From positions 1 through 5,130 of the forward strand of contig JAUILW010000275.1 in assembly GCA_030432795.1 (NCBI GenBank): a stretch of DNA of 5,130 nt. The letters run 5' to 3'. This document shows, one piece after another, positions 1 through 5,130 of this stretch. The position numbers and the translations under genes are program-made. The stretch's first letter is position 1. Every line of letters begins with the position of its first letter. A model generated the notes under the pieces. That model did not search any database. It was not told the DNA's origin and was given only the letters and a program-made list of their open reading frames with translations. The stretch is from Gammaproteobacteria bacterium (GTDB lineage: Bacteria; Pseudomonadota; Gammaproteobacteria; Pseudomonadales; Azotimanducaceae).

Positions 1-817
1 AGGCTTGCGCGATGATCTGCTCAATCGGCAGGATCATGTCCTGCATGCGAAACTGCTGCCGCTTCTCGTCGTTGACGTACAGCGCAAGCTCCAACGACCG
101 GTAGAACTCCGGCGAACGGGGAACGACCACCAGATATCCGGTGGGCAGGCACTGCGCACAGGCTTTGCCGGAAGCAAAGCCCGTACGGCCAAAGGGCTCA
201 CCGAGTTCGATCTCCTGAATGAGCGTGAGACGATCTGTGAAATCGTTGCACAGGACCAAACCGAAGTCTGGCAGCGCCTGCGGGTTGCTGACAGGCGAAA
301 GCGGAAACATACACAGCTCCGCTTCGAAATCCAGGCGCGGCAGGAAGGCAACCGCATCGTTCCACGCGCCTGCCTGCGTAAGCTTGGGAAAGAGAAACGG
401 CGGATCGTCCGAGTACACCTCCTCCGCGTGCTCTTTGAAGTTGGTGCCCGCGGCCACTGAAGGATAAGCGTACGAAAGTGGCATCACCAGATCAGCAAGC
501 GCGAACCGTTCGGTTGCCTGTGAGCGGTCAGGCAGCTGCGATTCATCCAACGTCGCAATAAAGGCGAGCAGATCTGCTGTTGCACTTTCGCCAAAACGCT
601 GCGTGAGGTTGAAACCTCGCAGCGCATCTCCCGTATGTTCGGTTACCAGAATCAGGCCCTGTTCGGAGCGTGCAAAGGTCAACGCCTCGGCACGATCCGC
701 AATGCGCGGTTCGAAAGGCCCGCGCTTGCTGTCGAAGAGCGGCTGAGACACGTAATAGCTGTAGCCGACGAAAGCGAGCAGTAACAACAAGAGTACGATT
801 ACCAGGGATTTCAGCAT
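1..817 (-). CDS. Fumarylacetoacetate hydrolase (FAH) family protein with N-terminal membrane anchor, partial
   Basis: The frame is open from an ATG at 817 to the left edge, giving 272 residues without a stop; the C-terminus is missing. Residues 5-18 are an unbroken hydrophobic run after Met-Leu-Lys-Ser, followed by Tyr-rich sequence, so the protein starts with a signal anchor or signal peptide. The FAH domain begins around residue 116: GTNFKEHAEE (124-133) matches the family's NYxxHxxE region, PPFLFPK (139-145) the substrate-loop Lys region, and FEAEL (164-168) supplies the usual ExE metal ligands, E165 and E167. NDFTDR (191-196) supplies the Asp ligand D192, and the conserved Lys is K218. 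FAH members hydrolyse or decarboxylate beta-diketo and enol acids from aromatic ring cleavage using Mg2+ or Mn2+. A GAGG ribosome site lies 5 nt upstream, and the SDR stop is 13 bp before the start, so the two are co-transcribed. The family call is firm; substrate and location are inferred. Confidence 0.85.
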   Translation of the reverse strand, partial: MLKSLVIVLLLLLLAFVGYSYYVSQPLFDSKRGPFEPRIADRAEALTFARSEQGLILVTEHTGDALRGFNLTQRFGESATADLLAFIATLDESQLPDRSQATERFALADLVMPLSYAYPSVAAGTNFKEHAEEVYSDDPPFLFPKLTQAGAWNDAVAFLPRLDFEAELCMFPLSPVSNPQALPDFGLVLCNDFTDRLTLIQEIELGEPFGRTGFASGKACAQCLPTGYLVVVPRSPEFYRSLELALYVNDEKRQQFRMQDMILPIEQIIAQA

Positions 818-822
818 GGTGG

Positions 823-826
823 CCTC
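823..826 (-). promoter_or_regulatory. Ribosome binding site of the FAH-family gene
   Basis: GAGG on the minus strand lies 5 nt before the ATG at 817, within the 13-bp gap after the SDR stop. It supports the start that includes the hydrophobic N-terminus; no other in-frame Met occurs before residue 112. Confidence 0.55.
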
Positions 827-830
827 GTTG

Positions 831-1610
831 TCAGATGAGCCCGGCGTAGGAACCGCCGTCGAGCTGGAGGTTCTGGCCGCAGATGTAGCCGGCCTGGGCG
901 CTGCACAGGTAGGCACACGCATCGCCAAATTCCTCAGGGCGCCCCAAACGTTTGGCCTTGATGGTACCGGCGATGGCGGCACGCGCCTCCTCAAAGGTCA
1001 GGCCCTGCGTCTGCATCATGAGCTTCGCCATCTGCTGCTGGCGGTCGGTATCGATGCGCTCTGGCAGCAGGTTGTTGATGGTGACGTTGTAAGCCACCGA
1101 CTCGGAGGAAATCCCCTTGCACAGCGCCGTGAGGCCGGTACGCGCGGCGGTGGACAGGCCCATGGCCGGATGCGGCGATTTGACCATCGCCGAGGTGATG
1201 TTGACGATACGCCCGAATCGGCGCGCCTTCATACCCTCGATCAACCCCTGGATCATGAAGATCGGAACCAGCATGTTGGCGTTGAGCGCATCCAGCCACT
1301 GTGCTTCGCCCCAGCTCTGAAAGGCGCCGGGCGGCGGGCCTGCGTTGTTGTTCACCAGTATGTCTGCGTCGGGGCAGGCTGCCACCAACGACGCCCGACC
1401 GGCAGCAGTATTAATATCTGCCGCCACGCTCGTCACCCCGCCCGCATTCAACGCCACAATGTCCGCCTGGGCCGCATCCAGGTGCTCGGGGTGCAGCCCG
1501 TTGATGACCACGTCCACCCCTTCGCGCGCCAGGGCAAGTGCACAGGCTTTGCCGAGGCCGCGAGATGACGCGCAAACGATCGCTTTCTTACCAACCAGAC
1601 CAAGATCCAC
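831..1610 (-). CDS. Short-chain dehydrogenase/reductase (SDR) family protein lacking the catalytic Tyr/Lys
   Basis: The protein has 259 residues, the usual size for a classical SDR. It opens with a Rossmann fold: ASSRGLGKA (14-22) stands where TGxxxGIG is expected, and D65 fits the adenine-ring Asp. LVNNNAGPPPG (85-95) is the NNAG motif, N112 fits the tetrad Asn and S140 in NITSA the catalytic Ser. The expected YxxxK reads S153-T-A-A-R157, so both the catalytic Tyr and Lys are replaced. The C-terminal RLGRPEEFGDACAYLCS and QLDGGSYAG segments are typical of 3-oxoacyl-ACP reductase-like SDRs. From family knowledge, a BKR-like SDR subgroup with imperfect cofactor and catalytic motifs and an LSxxAR segment exists, and this protein fits it; its reaction is not established. 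The start is GTG with AGGAG 9 nt upstream. It is the first gene of the minus-strand operon, so a role in processing ring-cleavage intermediates is an inference from context. Confidence 0.88.
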   Translation of the reverse strand: MDLGLVGKKAIVCASSRGLGKACALALAREGVDVVINGLHPEHLDAAQADIVALNAGGVTSVAADINTAAGRASLVAACPDADILVNNNAGPPPGAFQSWGEAQWLDALNANMLVPIFMIQGLIEGMKARRFGRIVNITSAMVKSPHPAMGLSTAARTGLTALCKGISSESVAYNVTINNLLPERIDTDRQQQMAKLMMQTQGLTFEEARAAIAGTIKAKRLGRPEEFGDACAYLCSAQAGYICGQNLQLDGGSYAGLI

Positions 1611-1619
1611 GTTCAGCCA

Positions 1620-1624
1620 CTCCT
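1620..1624 (-). promoter_or_regulatory. Ribosome binding site that fixes the GTG start of the SDR gene
   Basis: AGGAG on the minus strand (within GGCGAGGAGTGG) lies 9 nt before the GTG at 1610. The next codons give the beta-strand GKKAIVCASS expected at the beginning of an SDR, so the GTG start is well supported. Confidence 0.65.
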
Positions 1625-1670
1625 CGCCTCACAGGCTTCGCTATGCGCCACCGCTATACGGTACATCGAC

Positions 1671-1692
1671 ATTATTTTGAGATTATTTTGAG
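1671..1692. repeat. Tandem 11-bp direct repeat in the divergent control region
   Basis: ATTATTTTGAG occurs twice back to back (1671-1681 and 1682-1692) with no mismatch. The second copy runs into the TGAG-N6-CTCA palindrome. The pair lies between the SDR start and the regulator start. On the minus strand each copy contains AATAAT, a five-of-six match to a sigma-70 -10 box, though no good -35 box is properly spaced from it. It may be part of the SDR promoter, a regulator half-site array, or both. Confidence 0.6.
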
Positions 1693-1702
1693 ATAAATCT
1701 CA
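1689..1702. promoter_or_regulatory. Perfect-arm palindrome TGAGAT-AA-ATCTCA, possible operator
   Basis: Two perfect 6-bp arms flank a 2-bp centre in AT-rich DNA between the divergent SDR and TetR genes. The size and symmetry suit a TetR-type dimer. The second control region has the same framework at 4142-4155 (TGAG-N6-CTCA, imperfect inner bases). Binding by the adjacent regulator is inferred. Confidence 0.5.
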
Positions 1703-1703
1703 T

Positions 1704-1752
1704 ATATGATGTTTTTCTCATTATCGTTGCCTCCTGTCAACGCCTCGGATAG
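1704..1752. promoter_or_regulatory. 49-bp control block, copy 1 (shared with 4139-4187)
   Basis: Aligned without gaps to 4139-4187, 35 of 49 bases agree. The conserved islands are TGA, CTCATT, TTGCC, TGTCAACGC and GATAG, in the same order, spacing and orientation. Inside is the imperfect 14-bp palindrome TTGCC-N4-GTCAA (1727-1740). On the plus strand TTGCCT (1727-1732), 17 bp, then TAGATT (1750-1755) could be a sigma-70 promoter for the regulator. On the minus strand TGTCAA reads as the -35 consensus TTGACA, but no good -10 box follows at 16-18 bp. The block is best read as a common operator and promoter element; its exact role is inferred. Confidence 0.6.
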
Positions 1753-1783
1753 ATTGGCGGCACCAACCGAAGAGCGTGCGACG

Positions 1784-2443
1784 GTGCCTGCAACCACCCA
1801 CCATCTGTTTCGTGAACAAACCGCCGGCAAGCGAAAGCGTGAAAGAACCCGCAGCGCCCTGCTGGACAGCGCGATCAGCGTGTTCGCCGCCAAGGGTTTC
1901 GAAGGCGCCAGCATTGTCGACATCACCAACCATGCGGACATGGCCAACGGCACCTTCTATAACTACTACCAGGACAAGAACGAGCTTCTGCGAGATGTAA
2001 CCATCGGCCTGGCGGCGGAGTTCACACGCCAGATCAACGAGGAGATGAGCCACCTCGAACACGGCCCAACGCGGGTGGCACTGGCAACCGCCCGCATACT
2101 GGAGATCGCACGGCACGAGCCGGAGTGGCTGAGCGTGTTCGTGCAGGGCGTGTTTGTGGTCACCGAGCTGCAATCCGCAACCATTCAGTACCTGAAACAG
2201 GACCTGGAGATCGGCACAAGCCAGGGCCACTTCACCGTTGAGGTGAATCTGCTGCTGATCAATCAGGTGCTTTCGCTCATCCGCGTCGCATTGCTGCTCG
2301 ATCCGGATATGAGCGATGGCACCATCCGTCAGACCTGCGCAGCGACGCTTCGCCTGCTAGGTATGACGCCCCGGCGTGCTGAACAACAGGTTACCCGCGT
2401 GTTCACGAAGTTCCTTTCCAGCAGCACCGAACCCGTCGGTTAA
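1784..2443 (+). CDS. TetR/AcrR-family transcriptional regulator
   Basis: From the GTG at 1784 the product has 219 residues, a normal TetR length. Residues 16-69 form the TetR DNA-binding domain: RERTRSALLDSAISVFAAKG, then a helix-turn-helix ending in ITNHADMANGTFYNYYQDK, with the characteristic GTFYNYYxxKxEL recognition region. The rest is a variable helical ligand-binding and dimerisation domain. The frame is also open from ATG 1706 (245 aa), but that ATG has no ribosome site and would place the conserved control block inside the gene; the extra residues precede the domain. GTG 1784 has a weak GAAGAG (1769-1774) 9 nt upstream, and TTG 1754 is another option. The gene is flanked by both catabolic arms, so it probably controls them in response to a substrate or intermediate. 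Family sure; ligand unknown; start uncertain. Confidence 0.85.
   Translation: MPATTHHLFREQTAGKRKRERTRSALLDSAISVFAAKGFEGASIVDITNHADMANGTFYNYYQDKNELLRDVTIGLAAEFTRQINEEMSHLEHGPTRVALATARILEIARHEPEWLSVFVQGVFVVTELQSATIQYLKQDLEIGTSQGHFTVEVNLLLINQVLSLIRVALLLDPDMSDGTIRQTCAATLRLLGMTPRRAEQQVTRVFTKFLSSSTEPVG
2440..2443. other. Convergent stop overlap (TTAA) of regulator and monooxygenase genes
   Basis: The palindrome TTAA gives TAA to the plus-strand regulator (2441-2443) and TAA to the minus-strand monooxygenase (2440-2442). The genes overlap by 4 bp tail to tail. I see no hairpin terminator at the junction, so the two transcripts probably run into each other. Confidence 0.9.
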
Positions 2444-4107
2444 TCCCTGCCGCCTCTTGCGAGAATGCGATCCAGCGCAGCTTCCACTGCCTGCGCAGAC
2501 GGCGCCTGAAATCGCGCGGCAATGTGCCCATCCGGCCTGATCAGCAGTGCTCCAGCATCCGCAAGACCGGTGTGCGCCCACCAGTCATCCGCGACGTCAA
2601 AGTCGACGCCGTAGCGCACCTCGGCGATCAGCGGATCCAACTGCATCGATTCCGCCGTCGGCCCGGACAATAGCGTAAAGCGGTTGGCAGGCAGCAGGGA
2701 TTGCAGCGGAACCGTCTGGCCGGACACTTCCACCCAATGATGTGGGAAGTGCGCCCCGGCATCCCACGACGGTCGATAGTCGGAAACGTCTGTAACCTCC
2801 GGAATCGGTGCCGGTTCCAGGATCGCGGCGCTTGCATAGCGATAGCCGAGCTGCAGCGCGAAGCTGTCGAAGTGCGGCCGCTGCGCTGCAACCGCTGCAG
2901 AAAGCTCAGCAAACGCGCCCGGGTCTGCGGCCACCGCCGCATAGCGCTCGGCGACGCTATCAGGCTCTGTACCATGCACAGCGACGATCAGGTCGAAAAT
3001 CTTCGCAGCGTTGGCCAGGCTCTGCGCGTTGTTGTTTGCCGCCACCGGTTGCCGTTCGGTCTCGTAGGTGTCCAGCAGCGCTGTGCCGGCATCGCCTTTG
3101 AGCACTGCCGCCAGCTTCCACGTCAGGTTCTGCACATCCCCTGCCCCCGAGTTGAGCCCCAGGCCACCGGCAGGAGGAATGCGATGCGCGGCATCGCCCA
3201 CGAGAAAGATGCGCCCCTTAGCGTACCGCTGCGCCACCTGCGCAGACATCGCCCAGGGGCTGATGTTTTCAACCACCGTTTCCGGCAGCGGCCCCCCAAC
3301 GGCCCGTTCGATCAGCTCCAGGCAACGCGAATCGTCGTAATCTGCCAGCGTCTCGGCTTGCGGATTCCAGGGGTGCATCAACACCCAGGTGCGTGCGTGA
3401 TCATAGGCGATCAGCGTGCCGTTCACGCCCGGCTCAAACAGGAAGTACAACACGCCCCGCCGCCCCTGTGTCAGTGGCCGCAGGTCTGCCTGGAAGTGGA
3501 TCATCAGGTAGTGTCCGAGCGCTTGGGGCCCTTCCATCTCGATACCAAGATCCCGACGAATGCTGGAACCGGCGCCGTCCGCGGCGATGACGTAGGCAAA
3601 CGAACGCCGTGTCTGCTCGCCAGACGCACGATCCAGCAACACCGCACCCACCCGCTCGCCCATATCGTGCAGCGACACGCACTCCACCCCGCGGCGAAAA
3701 TCGATCGCTGCGTCGTCGTTGATGCGCGCCACGAGCTCGGCTTCGAACACCGGCTGCGGGACGTTGCTGAGTGGGAACGGCGTGGCGTCATATGCCCCGT
3801 CATCCTGGCGTTCGTAAGGCAGGCAACCGAATTCAGGCCCGGTCAGCGTCCCGACGAAACGGACGTGGCCGCCGTCATTGGCCGCTGCACCCAAAGCCCG
3901 CAACCGTGTGGCGCTGACACCTATGCTTTCACAGATCTCCAGTGTTCTTGCATTGACGGCGTGGGCTTTGGGCGCCGTCAACGTCGTCTGCCGCTTGTCC
4001 ACGAGCATTGACGGCACGCCGTGACAGGACAACAACAGCGCTGCGAGCTGGCCTACAGGCCCCGCGCCAACGATCAGCACCTGCGGCGATCTCGCATCCA
4101 ACGCCAT
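2440..4107 (-). CDS. FAD-dependent aromatic ring monooxygenase (PheA/TfdB/MhpA-like)
   Basis: The 555-residue protein has the three FAD/NAD(P)H fingerprints of class A flavoprotein hydroxylases. These are GAGPVG (14-19) in the N-terminal Rossmann fold, AADGAGSSIR (175-184) as the DG motif, and GRIFLVGDAAHRIPPAGGLG (298-317) as the GD motif followed by NLTWKLAAVL. KAHAVNARTLEI (47-58) is the substrate-side region seen in phenol and dichlorophenol hydroxylases. The end (about 440-550, with LLIRPDGHIAARF at 521-533) resembles the thioredoxin-like C-terminal domain of the phenol hydroxylase group, and the length fits. Such enzymes insert one oxygen atom ortho or para to a phenolic hydroxyl, with NAD(P)H and O2, in the cytoplasm. 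GGGAG lies 5 nt before the ATG. It is divergent from the extradiol dioxygenase, which fits production of that enzyme's substrate. The substrate cannot be named from sequence alone. Confidence 0.92.
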   Translation of the reverse strand: MALDARSPQVLIVGAGPVGQLAALLLSCHGVPSMLVDKRQTTLTAPKAHAVNARTLEICESIGVSATRLRALGAAANDGGHVRFVGTLTGPEFGCLPYERQDDGAYDATPFPLSNVPQPVFEAELVARINDDAAIDFRRGVECVSLHDMGERVGAVLLDRASGEQTRRSFAYVIAADGAGSSIRRDLGIEMEGPQALGHYLMIHFQADLRPLTQGRRGVLYFLFEPGVNGTLIAYDHARTWVLMHPWNPQAETLADYDDSRCLELIERAVGGPLPETVVENISPWAMSAQVAQRYAKGRIFLVGDAAHRIPPAGGLGLNSGAGDVQNLTWKLAAVLKGDAGTALLDTYETERQPVAANNNAQSLANAAKIFDLIVAVHGTEPDSVAERYAAVAADPGAFAELSAAVAAQRPHFDSFALQLGYRYASAAILEPAPIPEVTDVSDYRPSWDAGAHFPHHWVEVSGQTVPLQSLLPANRFTLLSGPTAESMQLDPLIAEVRYGVDFDVADDWWAHTGLADAGALLIRPDGHIAARFQAPSAQAVEAALDRILARGGRD

Positions 4108-4112
4108 ATGAA

Positions 4113-4117
4113 CTCCC
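4113..4117 (-). promoter_or_regulatory. Ribosome binding site of the monooxygenase gene
   Basis: GGGAG on the minus strand is 5 nt before the ATG at 4107. The ATG is 10 codons before the GAGPVG beta-strand region, the usual distance in this family, so the start is well supported. Confidence 0.65.
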
Positions 4118-4138
4118 GATGATTGAGCACGGCATCAT

Positions 4139-4187
4139 TTTTGAGTATTTCCTCATTTTTATTGCCAGGTGTCAACGCATCCGATAG
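4139..4187. promoter_or_regulatory. 49-bp control block, copy 2 (shared with 1704-1752)
   Basis: This is the second copy of the block between divergent genes, here monooxygenase (minus) and dioxygenase (plus). It contains TGAG-N6-CTCA (4142-4155), the imperfect palindrome TTGCC-N4-GTCAA (4162-4175), TGTCAACGC (4170-4178) and GATAG (4183-4187). On the plus strand TTGCCA (4162-4167), 17 bp, TAGGCT (4185-4190) is a weak sigma-70-like arrangement matching that in copy 1. The dioxygenase start at 4229 leaves a short leader. It is probably bound by the same regulator as copy 1, which is an inference from conservation. Confidence 0.6.
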
Positions 4188-4217
4188 GCTCAACGACAGC
4201 ACCCGTGATGATGGAAC

Positions 4218-4222
4218 AGGAA
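4218..4222 (+). promoter_or_regulatory. Ribosome binding site that decides the dioxygenase start
   Basis: AGGAA lies 6 nt before the ATG at 4229. In-frame GTG 4205, ATG 4208 and ATG 4211 lie upstream but have no purine-rich site before them, so 4229 is preferred. Confidence 0.6.
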
Positions 4223-4228
4223 CTCGAC

Positions 4229-5130
4229 ATGCCCACGATCAAAGCAAGCAAACTGGCATACGTGCGAGTCAGCGCGCCGGAGCTGGACGCCGCGGAACGT
4301 TTTCTGACCGAATTCGGCCTGCAGGTCGCTGAGCGATTCAACGGCAGTGTGTATCTGCGCGGGTCCGACGCCGAGCCGCCTTGTTACATTCTCTCGGAAG
4401 GTTCGGCGGCAGTAACCGCCATCGGCTTCGAAGTGGAAGACGCTAAGGCACTGGACATATTCGCAGAGCTACCCGGAGCGTCTACGGTTACGGCCATCGA
4501 GGAGCCTTGTGGAGGTCATCTTGTGCGCATCACCGACCCCGTCGGCATGCAGGTGGAGATTGTGCATGGCAGATCGCCGCTGGAGGCACTACCGCCTGCA
4601 CCTGCCCACGCCTACAACATGAATGGCCAGCGACTTCGAGCGGGCGTGCTGCCGGCCGTGTCTCGCGGACCGTCCACCGTGCGGCGCCTCGGCCACCTGG
4701 TGCTGGAAAGCGGCGATCCCGAATCCCTGTACCGGTGGTACCACGAGCACCTCGGCCTGCTTGTATCAGACGCGGTACGCCTTCCGGAAGGTTCACCGCA
4801 GATGATCTTCTCGCGGCTGGACCGTGCTGAGGAGTTCGTAGATCACCACGTGATCGGCTTCCAGTTCGCGCTCGACGAAGGTGTGCGCGTACAGCACATG
4901 GCATTCGAAGTCGGCAACGTCGACGACCTGATGGCCGGGCACGAACACCTGAAAAAGCGCAAGTACAAGCACGTATGGGGCATCGGCCGGCATCTGCTGG
5001 GCGGGCAGATCTTCGATTACTGGAAGAGCCCATTTGGCGTCATCCACGAGCATTGGACCGATACCGACCTGGTCAATGCGGCACACGAGGCCAAAGACTG
5101 CGGTGTCGCGGAAATGCAGGACTACTGGGG
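4229..5130 (+). CDS. Type I extradiol ring-cleavage dioxygenase (VOC superfamily), 3' partial
   Basis: Three hundred codons are visible and the frame is open at the right edge; most family members have about 290-320 residues, so little is missing. Two VOC modules are present. The N-terminal one (about 5-115) ends in ITDPVGMQVEIVHG. The catalytic one (about 150-280) begins VRRLGHLVLES. Iron ligands expected from the family are H156 (GHLVL), H223 (VQHMAFEV) and E274 (IHEHW). Second-shell residues fit H207 of the HH pair (206-207), H255 of GIGRH and Y264 of DYW. The intervals H255 to Y264 (9) and to E274 (19) equal those I recall for His241, Tyr250 and Glu260 of BphC. The enzyme would use Fe(II), or less often Mn(II), and O2 to cleave a vicinal dihydroxy-arene in the meta position. 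The GRHLLGGQIFDYW segment resembles trihydroxytoluene/hydroquinone-type extradiol enzymes more than BphC. Substrate inferred only from the divergent monooxygenase. Confidence 0.9.
   Translation, partial: MPTIKASKLAYVRVSAPELDAAERFLTEFGLQVAERFNGSVYLRGSDAEPPCYILSEGSAAVTAIGFEVEDAKALDIFAELPGASTVTAIEEPCGGHLVRITDPVGMQVEIVHGRSPLEALPPAPAHAYNMNGQRLRAGVLPAVSRGPSTVRRLGHLVLESGDPESLYRWYHEHLGLLVSDAVRLPEGSPQMIFSRLDRAEEFVDHHVIGFQFALDEGVRVQHMAFEVGNVDDLMAGHEHLKKRKYKHVWGIGRHLLGGQIFDYWKSPFGVIHEHWTDTDLVNAAHEAKDCGVAEMQDYW

Noticed and set aside
5..460. Plus-strand open frame of 151 codons at the left edge
   Set aside because: It is antisense to the FAH-family gene, whose frame is open across the whole 817 bp and carries the ExE and Asp metal motifs.
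816..1568. Plus-strand open frame of 250 codons
   Set aside because: It lies opposite the SDR gene, has no domain motifs, and the SDR frame has clear motifs and a ribosome site.
1720..1740. Minus-strand TTGACA as a full sigma-70 promoter for the SDR operon
   Set aside because: The -35 match is perfect, but at 16-18 bp only GAAAAA-like sequence is found, with no acceptable -10 box. The same applies to copy 2, where GGAAAT follows at 17 bp.
2701..4011. Plus-strand open frame of 436 codons
   Set aside because: It is antisense to the monooxygenase, whose FAD motifs are unmistakable. The product is rich in His, Arg and Cys with no recognisable domain, typical of a shadow frame in GC-rich DNA.
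4123..4332. Small plus-strand open frame across the second control block
   Set aside because: It overlaps the dioxygenase start in another phase and has no ribosome site; its likeness to the regulator's N-terminal frame comes from the repeated DNA block.
4530..5033. Minus-strand open frame of 167 codons
   Set aside because: It is antisense to the extradiol dioxygenase and is Arg/Ala-rich with no motif.
1..5130. CRISPR arrays, tRNA/rRNA genes, insertion sequences or phage genes
   Set aside because: No spaced direct repeats, cloverleaf sequence, transposase frame or terminal inverted repeats were seen.

Overview
This window looks like part of an accessory catabolic gene cluster from a Gram-negative bacterium, most likely a proteobacterium. 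The evidence is fairly high GC coding DNA, short intergenic spaces, Shine-Dalgarno-led genes and proteobacterial-type enzyme families. Genus or class cannot be fixed from the sequence.

Layout. (1) Positions 1-1610, minus strand: a two-gene operon with a GTG-started SDR-family protein first, then 13 bp later a fumarylacetoacetate hydrolase (FAH) family protein that runs off the left edge. (2) Positions 1611-1783: an AT-rich divergent control region with a tandem repeat, a palindrome and a 49-bp block. (3) About 1784-2443, plus strand: a TetR-family regulator. (4) 2440-4107, minus strand: a 555-aa class A flavoprotein aromatic monooxygenase, convergent with the regulator and sharing a 4-bp TTAA stop overlap. 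(5) 4108-4228: a second divergent control region carrying a related copy of the 49-bp block (35 of 49 identical, no gaps). (6) 4229 to the right edge, plus strand: a two-module (VOC fold) extradiol ring-cleavage dioxygenase, open at its 3' end.

How it may work together. The monooxygenase would hydroxylate a phenolic ring to a catechol, hydroquinone or trihydroxybenzene-type product. The dioxygenase would open that ring by meta cleavage. The FAH-family protein would hydrolyse or decarboxylate the acyclic enol-keto product, and the SDR has an unclear role because its catalytic Tyr and Lys are absent. The combination resembles, by family only, the methylhydroquinone (MhqA/MhqB) and dinitrotoluene (DntB/DntD/DntG) lower pathways; the true substrate is unknown. 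The TetR regulator sits between the two shared control blocks, and the simplest model is that it controls both divergent promoter regions and so the whole cluster.

Most unusual points: the duplicated control block, which also argues that the regulator's longest open frame starts too early; an SDR lacking YxxxK; and an FAH-family enzyme with an N-terminal membrane anchor or signal sequence.
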